NCBI GenBank assembly: GCA_947479075.1
Contig: CANJZR010000244.1
Location: 1-6,231 of the forward strand
Reading direction: 5' to 3'
Length of the DNA stretch: 6,231 nucleotides
DNA from: Planctomycetaceae bacterium
GTDB taxonomy: Bacteria; Planctomycetota; Planctomycetia; Planctomycetales; Planctomycetaceae
Shown: in pieces, positions 1 to 5,926 of the stretch
Numbering within the stretch: the stretch's first letter is position 1
How the letters are laid out: each line of letters starts with the position of its first letter
The notes under the pieces: model-generated
What the model was told of the DNA's origin: nothing
Databases searched by the model: none
Seen by the model: only the letters and a program-made list of their open reading frames with translations
Translations under genes and position numbers: made by a program

Positions 1-1202
1 ACGCCGGGGCTGGCGGGACGCATCGCTTCGGCGGGGGGCAGACGGACCGCCTGCCAGACGGAGCCGATCGTCCCGATGAGTCCAGCGGCCAGACTGACCC
101 CGAGGGCCCAGAGCGTGACACGCGTGTCGATTTGATACCGCAGCTCCGGAAATCGGTAGAGCTTGGTATAGAGTTCGGAGAGCTTCATCCCCATGAAGGT
201 CCCGACGCAGGCTCCCACCACACCTCCCACCACCACGACCACTGCGGTAATCTTGAGGTAGTGCAGCCCGATATCGAGGCCGGTATAGCCGAAGGCCTTC
301 AGCGCGGCGATCTCATCCCGCTGCGTCGCGATCATCCGCGAGAGCACGACATTCAGCAGGAACGCGGCCACCGACAGAAAGATGGTCGGCCCCACGGTGG
401 CCATGCTTTTGAGATTCTCCATCTCGTCCCGGACGTACCGGTGTGAGTTGTGGTCGCTGCGATCGTAGGCTCCCAGGCAGCCGTAGGGCTCCAGCAAGAG
501 ATCGATCTGGCGGATGACTTCGGGAATACTGGCATCGGCGGAGACCGACAGGCACAGGTTGTTGAACGCCCCCTGCATGTCAAAGGCCGCTGCGAGATCG
601 GTCTGGCCCATCCAGATGACGCCGTAACGGTGATCGTCGGGGAGGACATCACCTTCGCGAATCTGAAAGATGAACTCGGGTGAGATGGCCACACCGACGA
701 TGTTCAGAGTTCGCTCGCGGCCGTTGATGACTGCTCGCAGGGAGTCACCCGGTCGGAAGTTGTGGGCCTCGGCGAGAGCCGCACTTACGATGACTTCGCC
801 GGACTGGTTCGGCTCGATGTACCGTCCCATGCGCAGGTGCAGATTGTTCAACCGGGGACGCTCGTTCTCGGGGATCGAGATCAGGCGACCGATCGCGGGT
901 TCCGCCAGATCGGGCAGGTCGAGGGTCACGTCGGACAGGATTCGCGGCTCGACTTGTGAGACGCCGGGGATTTCAGCGATCCGCTCGACGACCGACAGGG
1001 GGGCCCGGGTGACGCGGGCAAAAACATCCGAGAAGCGGTAACGGGCGTAGTACTCGGCCTGAGTCCGAGTGAGTGTCGACAGGGTGCTGAGCGACATCAC
1101 GAACGCCGCCACCCCACAGGCGATCACCAGAGCGATCGCCAGGAACTGCCCCTTCATGTGGAGCAGGTTACGGAGAGCCTTGCGATCGAGGGCGGAGAAC
1201 AT
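1..1202 (-). CDS. FtsX/MacB-type ABC transporter permease, N-terminal part (C-terminus beyond window)
   Basis: The frame is open from an ATG at 1202 down to base 1, giving 400 codons with no stop, so the gene is cut by the window edge. It predicts an inner-membrane permease subunit of an ABC exporter that would need a separate ATPase; the substrate cannot be told. A short cytoplasmic start (MFSALDRKALRNLL) leads into a membrane segment at about 19-41. A large extracytoplasmic domain follows (about 45-265, MacB_PCD-like, with GRYIEPNQSGEVIVS near 126-140). Three more membrane segments lie at about 267-290, 316-338 and 362-384. The FtsX signature QRDEIAALKAFGYT (294-307) follows the second segment, and PAEAMRP (390-396) follows the fourth. 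In related permeases this PAEAMRP-type end of the first FtsX module is followed by a second module, so the full protein is probably about 780 residues (inference). The start matches relatives well, but no Shine-Dalgarno sequence is visible. The next gene upstream on the same strand ends 326 nt away, so this probably begins its own unit. Confidence 0.9.
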   Translation of the reverse strand, partial: MFSALDRKALRNLLHMKGQFLAIALVIACGVAAFVMSLSTLSTLTRTQAEYYARYRFSDVFARVTRAPLSVVERIAEIPGVSQVEPRILSDVTLDLPDLAEPAIGRLISIPENERPRLNNLHLRMGRYIEPNQSGEVIVSAALAEAHNFRPGDSLRAVINGRERTLNIVGVAISPEFIFQIREGDVLPDDHRYGVIWMGQTDLAAAFDMQGAFNNLCLSVSADASIPEVIRQIDLLLEPYGCLGAYDRSDHNSHRYVRDEMENLKSMATVGPTIFLSVAAFLLNVVLSRMIATQRDEIAALKAFGYTGLDIGLHYLKITAVVVVVGGVVGACVGTFMGMKLSELYTKLYRFPELRYQIDTRVTLWALGVSLAAGLIGTIGSVWQAVRLPPAEAMRPASPG

Positions 1203-1234
1203 GGGCGTTGGGTTCGGTGGACGGTGTCTGGCTT

Positions 1235-1263
1235 ATTGTAGACACGAGTTGGTGCGGAGTGAG
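1235..1263 (-). promoter_or_regulatory. Candidate sigma-70-type promoter for the permease gene
   Basis: On the minus strand TACAAT (1240-1235) is one base from the consensus -10 box and lies about 33 nt upstream of the permease ATG. Seventeen bases further upstream, CTCACT (1263-1258) matches only three of six bases of a -35 box. The placement is right but the -35 element is poor, so this is only a candidate. Confidence 0.25.
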
Positions 1264-1279
1264 TCTGGGCGGGGAAAGG

Positions 1280-1517
1280 GGGACACAGATGGCACAGAGG
1301 TTTACGGATTCAGAGGGAGGAGGTGGCAAGTGTGAGTGGAATGAAGGTAAATGTCAGGTTTGGGTGAGGCGGGCACTCTCACTTCAACCTTCACTCCCCC
1401 AGCTGGGGAAAATTTGAGATCCGAGTCGATTGTGGGGTGAGGGAAGACGGGGTTCTAAGAATCTGGTCCATCAAGAACCACCCTCTGATCCGTGAGCCTC
1501 TGTGTCATCTGTGTCCC
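1280..1517. repeat. Imperfect long inverted repeat, 37-38 nt arms, 163 nt apart
   Basis: Arm one (1280-1317, beginning GGGACACAGATGGCACAG) and the reverse complement of arm two (1481-1517) agree at 34 positions, with three mismatches and one single-base gap. The arms enclose 163 nt of non-coding DNA, and the right arm begins 12 nt past the Hsp70 stop. No direct target duplication is visible outside the arms. The words ACACAGATGRCACAGAGG look like a dispersed intergenic repeat, and the pair may be the ends of a small non-autonomous element or two independent insertions in opposite orientation. The repeat itself is plain in the sequence; its nature is inference. Confidence 0.75.
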
Positions 1518-1528
1518 GACTTCTTCTC

Positions 1529-3679
1529 CTACTCCGTCATGTTCCAGAACTCGAGCTCCCCATCGTGCGATGATGGAGGAGGCTGGGGAGCAGGCTTCGA
1601 AGGTGGGTTCGGTCGTTTCTTGGCACTCGTTCCTGTGCGACAGCTGGGACACTGATTTCGCACCAGCAGTTCACCGCACTTATTACAGAGCGGTAAAGGA
1701 CGTTCCGCGCGTTCGAGAGCCCGGCGTTGTGGGGTGCTGGGTCTGGTGGGCTTCGCCGGTGGTTTGCTGCTCGACGTGGCCTTGGTTGGGGACAACTGCT
1801 TCGAAACGGTGACCGCAGGCGCGGTGCGCCCGGGTTTGGGGGGAGGCGCTGGTGGTGCGGAGGGCTTGCGACTGACAGGTGGCGCGGATGGGACTTGAAT
1901 CACATCCGAGATTTCCACACCGGCCGGGGCAGGTGACGATCGCTTGACGACGATCGGTCGTGCGGAGGCAGACTGCATCGACTCTTTATTCTCAGGCCCC
2001 GTGTCCTTCACAGGAGTTCCGGCGGGTGAAAAGGGATTCGCGGGTTGAAAGACCGAAGCGATTGGCTTGGGCTTCGATTTGTCCCTGGGACCGCGCAACT
2101 TGGCGGGGTCCTCGACAGTCACAGCCTTCGGGGCACTCTGTGGCGGCGGGAGGTCGGGCAGCGTCTGGCTGATCACGTTCTCCACGCGGATGATCGAGAC
2201 GCGGGCCGCTTTGCCACTCGCCAGTTCGCGGGCCGAGACATGGACCCGGGCCTGTTCGTCGTAACGGATCGTCACTTCGATCGGCGTGTTGACCGGCAGG
2301 TTAGCCGGCAGGTCCTCGATAATGCAGGCCCCCAGCTCAACGAACGGCTGGTCGCCCGATGTTCCGCTCTCGACAATATGCAGATGCACTCGCCGCTGGT
2401 TGGTGCTGACGGTGCCAAACGTTTGCTTGTAGGCACAGGGTAACGCGGTGTTCGCCGGGATCAGGTAGTGGGGAACTCGCTGTCCGGTCTGGGTGTCGCG
2501 GACCAGAATGCCGAGCTCGCGGGCATTCACACTCTGCTGCTTGAATCGGCCGAGGCGGGCGGTTGCCTGGCGGTTCAGGAACGAACTGGCGAACTTGTCG
2601 CCGCTGAGGATCATGCCAGCATAGTAGGCGGCTCCATGTGAGATCGACTGGTCGGGGGAGAGCGTCGAGTTCAGCGTGGTCCCACTGATCCGCTTCAGCA
2701 TCGAGCGGATCATCGGCATGCGAGTCGCTCCGCCGGTGATGAGCACGGCGTCGACGCGAGCCCAGCCGATTTTCAGCGACTTCAGCAGGCCGAGAGTGAT
2801 GCCCTCACAGCGTTTCACCAGCGGATCGGTCAGGCTTTCAAACTCCTGGCGATCGATGCCGATGACCTTGCGGCGGCCCGCATGTGTCAATGAGATCGTC
2901 GCGCGCGGGCGAACGCTGAGGCTGCGTTTTGCCTGCTCGATCTCCAGAGCGACGGATTGCATCGTTTCCGAGTCGTAGCGCGGGTCACTGGACGATTCTC
3001 GAGCAAACGCATCACACGCGAAATTTTCGAGAGCCTTGTTCCAGTCGAGGCCTCCCAGATTGAGGTCGCCGCCGCTGGCCACGACGGTGACCTTGTCCTT
3101 GTTGTACTTCACCAGCGACAGGTCGAATGTTCCACCACCGAGGTCGAAGACCATGACGGTCTGATCATTGGCGATTTCGGCAAACCAGTTGCCTTCACCC
3201 AGCACATGACACAGAGCGGCAGCCACCGGCTCGTTGATGATGTCGACGCGTTCCAGTCCGGCCAGACGCCCCGCCTCAGTCGTCCATTGCCGCTGGATAT
3301 CGCTGAACTGGGCCGGGACGGTAATGACAGCCTGCTTGATCGGCCCGAGCCGATCCTCCGCCCCGTCGAGCAGCTTGCGAATGATGAAGGCCGAGACATC
3401 GACAGGCGTGTAGCGCTGGCCATCGACCGTCCACGACTTGCGGGTGTCACCCATGTACCGCTTGGCGTGCTGGATCACGCGATCAGGGTGCGACACAGCG
3501 TTACGGAGTGCTTCCGTACCGACGATCACATCGGAACCGTCAATCAGGACGACCGACGGAGTGGTCAGTTCCCCTTCCTCGTTGGGAAGCGTGATCGGCT
3601 GGCCTTGTGGACTCAGATACGAAATACAGGAATAGGTCGTCCCCAGGTCGATCCCGACCGAGTGAGTGAGAGGAGGCAT
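1529..3679 (-). CDS. Hsp70 family (DnaK-like) chaperone with Pro-rich tail and C-terminal zinc ribbon
   Basis: A complete 716-residue Hsp70-type ATPase, presumably cytosolic because no signal peptide is seen. The nucleotide-binding domain covers about 7-370. It has phosphate-1 GIDLGTTYS (9-17), the conserved lysine in HAKRYMG (K73), NEPVAAAL with E150, phosphate-2 FDLGGGTFD (178-186; D179 and T184 kept) and the adenosine motif ITGGATRMP (314-322). It should therefore bind and hydrolyse ATP. A beta-sandwich substrate-binding domain follows at about 385-500 (NTALP, HVSARELASGK). The hydrophobic DVLLLD-type interdomain linker of DnaK is replaced by ARELGILVRD (386-395). The helical lid is missing. 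Residues 505-660 are rich in Pro, Ser, Lys and Ala and look disordered, then comes C665-x2-C668-x8-C677-x2-C680, a zinc ribbon, and a tail ending GELEFWNMTE. Standard DnaK is about 640 residues, has a lid and has no zinc ribbon. No DnaJ or GrpE gene is in view, so this is likely a paralogue and I do not name it dnaK. The ATG lies just before the ATPase motif; no Shine-Dalgarno is seen. Confidence 0.95.
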   Translation of the reverse strand: MPPLTHSVGIDLGTTYSCISYLSPQGQPITLPNEEGELTTPSVVLIDGSDVIVGTEALRNAVSHPDRVIQHAKRYMGDTRKSWTVDGQRYTPVDVSAFIIRKLLDGAEDRLGPIKQAVITVPAQFSDIQRQWTTEAGRLAGLERVDIINEPVAAALCHVLGEGNWFAEIANDQTVMVFDLGGGTFDLSLVKYNKDKVTVVASGGDLNLGGLDWNKALENFACDAFARESSSDPRYDSETMQSVALEIEQAKRSLSVRPRATISLTHAGRRKVIGIDRQEFESLTDPLVKRCEGITLGLLKSLKIGWARVDAVLITGGATRMPMIRSMLKRISGTTLNSTLSPDQSISHGAAYYAGMILSGDKFASSFLNRQATARLGRFKQQSVNARELGILVRDTQTGQRVPHYLIPANTALPCAYKQTFGTVSTNQRRVHLHIVESGTSGDQPFVELGACIIEDLPANLPVNTPIEVTIRYDEQARVHVSARELASGKAARVSIIRVENVISQTLPDLPPPQSAPKAVTVEDPAKLRGPRDKSKPKPIASVFQPANPFSPAGTPVKDTGPENKESMQSASARPIVVKRSSPAPAGVEISDVIQVPSAPPVSRKPSAPPAPPPKPGRTAPAVTVSKQLSPTKATSSSKPPAKPTRPSTPQRRALERAERPLPLCNKCGELLVRNQCPSCRTGTSAKKRPNPPSKPAPQPPPSSHDGELEFWNMTE

Positions 3680-3937
3680 GCGATTCTCGCAGCAGGCGAA
3701 TTAAGCAACGCGATGGGCAGAATTGATACTACCAACCGAGATATGCGGCGACTACAGGCGAAATCAGAAAATGAATCAGGAGCGACCGTTGGATAGTTCG
3801 GCAGCCTGACGCCAGCTGCTCGCGATAAACTGTGTGGTTCCCCGCCGGGCGAGTTGATTCGCCTTGGCGACAGGGATACTCTCCCGGTGGGACCGTTCTC
3901 GCATTGCGGGCGGTTTATTCACTCCTCGGAAACTTTC
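3680..3937. other. Divergent intergenic region, Hsp70 gene (left) and purE (right)
   Basis: These 258 nt must hold the promoters of both the Hsp70 gene and purEK, but no strong pair of boxes stands out. The best purE-side match is TTGATT (3854-3859) with GATACT (3875-3880), whose 15-nt spacing is short. On the Hsp70 side a TAGTAT-like -10 occurs (minus strand, around 3727-3732) without a good -35. A compact inverted repeat TCGCC-TT-GGCGA lies at 3859-3870 inside the purE leader and could be an operator or chance. It does not resemble the E. coli PurR site. I see no CIRCE-like heat-shock operator and no purine riboswitch. Confidence 0.5.
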
Positions 3938-4432
3938 ATGTCCTCCGCTCCTTCGCCGCTGGTCGGCATCATCATGGGCAGCAGTTCGGACTGGGACACG
4001 ATGCGCCCAGCTGCCGACATTCTGACCGAGTTTGGCGTGCCTCATGAGTGCCGGGTCGTCTCCGCTCATCGGACTCCAGAGTGGATGGTTGAATACGCAC
4101 AATCGGCAGCCTCGCGGAAGCTGGAGGTCATTATTGCCGGGGCGGGTGGAGCCGCTCATCTGCCGGGGATGGTGGCTTCGCTGACAACGCTGCCAGTGCT
4201 GGGTGTACCGGTTGGGAGCAAGTGGTTCCACGGGGTCGATTCACTGTTGTCGATTGTGCAGATGCCAGGTGGAGTGCCTGTCGGTACGCTGGCGGTCGGT
4301 GAAGCGGGGGCCAAAAACGCGGGGCTGCTCGCCTGCCGAATTCTGGCGAACAGCCGTCCCGAACTGCGGACGAAGCTGGAGGCCTTCCGCCAGGCTCAGG
4401 CCGATAAGGTCATGCAGCAGGAGCTGACATGA
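3938..4432 (+). CDS. purE: N5-carboxyaminoimidazole ribonucleotide mutase (class I PurE)
   Basis: This 164-residue cytosolic enzyme converts N5-CAIR, made by PurK, into CAIR in de novo purine synthesis. The family signatures are all present. IIMGSSSDWDTM (11-22) forms the phosphate/ribose-binding start. VSAHRTP (41-47) carries the catalytic histidine, H44. IIAGAGGAAHLPGM (65-78) and GVDSLLSIVQMPGGVPVGTLA (99-119) complete the core. Length matches bacterial class I PurE (about 160-175), and the adjacent purK supports the mutase rather than the class II AIR carboxylase reaction. An in-frame ATG at 3854 would add 28 residues with no resemblance to the family, so the ATG at 3938 is chosen. No Shine-Dalgarno precedes it (only a weak CGGA). 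The stop overlaps the purK start by four bases, indicating co-transcription and translational coupling. Confidence 0.97.
   Translation: MSSAPSPLVGIIMGSSSDWDTMRPAADILTEFGVPHECRVVSAHRTPEWMVEYAQSAASRKLEVIIAGAGGAAHLPGMVASLTTLPVLGVPVGSKWFHGVDSLLSIVQMPGGVPVGTLAVGEAGAKNAGLLACRILANSRPELRTKLEAFRQAQADKVMQQELT
4419..4423 (+). promoter_or_regulatory. Shine-Dalgarno sequence of purK, inside purE
   Basis: AGGAG at 4419-4423 lies 5 nt before the purK ATG at 4429, within the last codons of purE. It is the only clear Shine-Dalgarno in the window. Together with the ATGA overlap it fixes the purK start. Confidence 0.75.
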
Positions 4433-5562
4433 GCAGTGTATTGGCTCCCGGAGCGACCATTGGAATTCTCGGCGGCGGACAGCTGGGCCGCATGCTGGCT
4501 TGGCCCGCACGGCGGATGGGTTACCGTGTCGTGATCTTCAGCGATGAGCCGAATGGCCCCGCTGCACAGTGGGCCGATCACACGGTGTGCGGAGCGTTCG
4601 ACGACGAGGACCGCGTTGCCGAGTTCGCAAAACAGGTCGATGTCGCGACCTTTGAAACCGAGCATGTGCCGTTGCCGTGTGTCGATATCGTGTTGAAGCA
4701 TACGCGAGTGCGACCGAGCCGGTGCGTGCTGGAAGTGGCTCAGAATCGCAAGCTGGAGAAAGAAACGCTGGCCCGGCTCGGGGCTCCGCTGCCCAAGTTC
4801 GCAACGGTGGATCCAGCGAAGGGGCTGGCCGAGCAGGTCGCGCCGTTTGCGGGACCGTGTGTCCTGAAGACGACCACAGGGGGCTACGACGGCAAGGGGC
4901 AGTGGCTGCTTAAGGAAGCGAGCGATGTCGTCTTCGCCGAGCAACAGCTGAAGGGGCGGTCAGCGGTCCTGGAAGAGTGGATCGATCTGGAGATTGAATG
5001 CTCGGTGATTGGATGTCGCAGTGAGGCCGGCGAGGTCACGTTCTATGGGCCGATCATCAATCATCATCGGCACCACATTCTCGATATCTCGATCTGTCCG
5101 GCGGATGGGATTCGCGAGTCGATTCAGGAGCAGGCTCGCGAAGTGACCCACATGCTGATGGATCAGCTGCAGGTGGTCGGGCTGCTTTGCGTCGAGTTTT
5201 TCGTCACACGGAATGGACGGCTGCTGGTGAATGAACTGGCTCCGCGGCCACATAACTCGGGGCACCTGACGATCGAGGGGCACGTGACGAGCCAGTTTGA
5301 GCAGCACGTGCGTGCGATCTGTGGATTGCCGCTGGGCTCTGTCGAACAGCTGCGACCGGCGGCGATGTCGAACCTGCTCGGCGATCTCTGGGCGGATGGC
5401 GAACCTGACTGGAACGCGATTACGCGCTGGCCGTCCGCCAAGTTGCATCTGTATGGAAAGAGCGACGCGAAGCCGGGACGAAAGATGGGACACATCACAA
5501 CGATGGCTTCGACGGGAGAAGCCGCTGCCGTGGACGCCGCCGCCGCCCGCGATGCGATCTGA
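4429..5562 (+). CDS. purK: 5-(carboxyamino)imidazole ribonucleotide synthase (PurK)
   Basis: This complete 377-residue ATP-grasp enzyme carboxylates AIR using ATP and bicarbonate to give N5-CAIR, the substrate of the upstream PurE. The N-terminal Rossmann-like domain has GILGGGQLGRML (12-23). The ATP-grasp part shows QNRKLEKETL (105-114), the glycine-rich LKTTTGGYDGKGQW (146-159), the ATP-binding EEWIDLEIE region (182-190), and the metal- and phosphate-binding E257 and NELAPRPHNSGH (268-279). The C-terminal domain has KLHLYGKSDAKPGRKMGHIT (338-357). Length is in the family range (about 350-390). Some positions differ from the E. coli-like consensus (FETEHVP at 75-81; GPIINHHRHHILDISICPA at 207-225), but no catalytic motif is lost. 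The start overlaps the purE stop as ATGA. A REP-like hairpin begins one base after the stop. Confidence 0.97.
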   Translation: MSSVLAPGATIGILGGGQLGRMLAWPARRMGYRVVIFSDEPNGPAAQWADHTVCGAFDDEDRVAEFAKQVDVATFETEHVPLPCVDIVLKHTRVRPSRCVLEVAQNRKLEKETLARLGAPLPKFATVDPAKGLAEQVAPFAGPCVLKTTTGGYDGKGQWLLKEASDVVFAEQQLKGRSAVLEEWIDLEIECSVIGCRSEAGEVTFYGPIINHHRHHILDISICPADGIRESIQEQAREVTHMLMDQLQVVGLLCVEFFVTRNGRLLVNELAPRPHNSGHLTIEGHVTSQFEQHVRAICGLPLGSVEQLRPAAMSNLLGDLWADGEPDWNAITRWPSAKLHLYGKSDAKPGRKMGHITTMASTGEAAAVDAAAARDAI

Positions 5563-5563
5563 A

Positions 5564-5598
5564 CCCGGCGAGCGGCAGGCGTGAGTCTGCCGGTGCTT
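5564..5598 (+). repeat. REP-like palindromic repeat, copy 1, just after purK
   Basis: A 35-nt unit with a conserved flank CCCGGCGAGCG (5564-5574) and tail GGTGCTT (5592-5598). In between is a hairpin of stem CGGCAG/CTGCCG (5573-5578 with 5587-5592) and an 8-nt loop. It starts one base after the purK stop and may protect or end the purEK transcript, but no T tract follows, so it is not called an intrinsic terminator. Copy 2 lies inverted at 5685-5719. Confidence 0.75.
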
Positions 5599-5684
5599 GG
5601 TACCAGTCGTGATTCTCATGAATCTTGTTACGAGATCAGGCGCTTTCGCGAGGACTGCTCACTGGACTGCGACCGCGCGTCTGG

Positions 5685-5719
5685 AAGCACCATCGGGCTG
5701 ACGCCCGACGCTCGCCGGG
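5685..5719 (-). repeat. REP-like palindromic repeat, copy 2, inverted
   Basis: This is the reverse complement of copy 1 at 28 of 35 positions. Its hairpin is stem TCGGGC/GCCCGA (5693-5698 with 5703-5708) with a 4-nt loop, flanked by AAGCACC and CGCTCGCCGGG. Two stem pairs change on both sides relative to copy 1 (T-A against G-C, and G-C against A-T), so pairing has been kept while sequence changed. The opposite orientation of the two copies resembles the paired REP (BIME) arrangement of other bacteria. Confidence 0.75.
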
Positions 5720-5783
5720 CGGATTATTGCGATCTTGCGGGGCCCGGAACCTGAACGAATCACTGGATTTTGATGAGTCGGCA

Positions 5784-5813
5784 TTGAGGATGGTCGCTTT
5801 GTAGGCGTAAAAT
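5784..5813 (+). promoter_or_regulatory. Candidate sigma-70-type promoter for the DUF1501 gene
   Basis: TTGAGG (5784-5789; four of six -35 bases) and TAAAAT (5808-5813; five of six -10 bases) are separated by 18 nt and lie about 113 nt upstream of the DUF1501 ATG. This is the best-looking promoter in the window but rests on consensus matching only. Confidence 0.35.
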
Positions 5814-5926
5814 GAAGAGAGGTCATCGTCGGCTCTCCTCGTGATCGATGATTTCGCTGCTGCGGCCAGACGTGCGGCAGTGCCTGCCCCAAATATCCTG
5901 CCGAATCGCCACTTCGGGCCCTCCCT

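Larger units (their letters stand above)
1203..1528. other. Non-coding stretch between the Hsp70 stop and the permease start
   Basis: These 326 nt hold no credible gene; the open frames across them have no recognisable protein features. They contain a long inverted repeat (arms 1280-1317 and 1481-1517, listed separately). There is also a perfect palindrome CCCCAGCTGGGG at 1397-1408, and a 6-bp stem GGTTCT/AGAACC (1451-1456 with 1474-1479) around a 17-nt loop just past the Hsp70 stop. None of these hairpins is followed by a T tract on either strand, so I do not call an intrinsic terminator. A weak candidate promoter for the permease lies at 1235-1263. Confidence 0.7.
5563..5926. other. Non-coding stretch between purK and the DUF1501 gene
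   Basis: These 364 nt contain no supportable gene. The first 160 nt are occupied by two inverted REP-like repeats (5564-5598 and 5685-5719) and the spacer between them, which includes a small GATTC-TCAT-GAATC stem (5611-5624). The second half carries one candidate promoter (5784-5813) for the DUF1501 gene. A 163-codon open frame on the minus strand crosses the region, but it runs antisense into the DUF1501 start, and its NPPGERRASAR segment is only the translated repeat. Confidence 0.7.

Noticed and set aside
1397..1408. CCCCAGCTGGGG palindrome as a terminator
   Set aside because: The stem is only 4 bp around an AGCT loop, and neither strand has a T tract directly after it.
2957..3796. 279-codon open frame on the plus strand
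   Set aside because: It lies entirely antisense to the well-supported Hsp70 ATPase domain and its upstream region, and shows no protein family features.
3854..3937. Upstream in-frame ATG giving a 28-residue N-terminal extension of PurE
   Set aside because: The extra residues resemble nothing in the family; from 3938 the protein has normal length and a typical N-terminus.
3680..3937. Purine riboswitch or PurR-type operator upstream of purE
   Set aside because: No three-way-junction purine aptamer core and no ACGCAAACGTTTGCGT-like site could be seen.
5554..5735. 7-nt direct repeat GCGATCT (5554-5560 and 5729-5735) flanking the paired REP-like repeats, as a target-site duplication
   Set aside because: The left copy lies in the last purK codons and the distances to the repeat ends are unequal (3 against 9 nt); a 7-nt match over this span can arise by chance.
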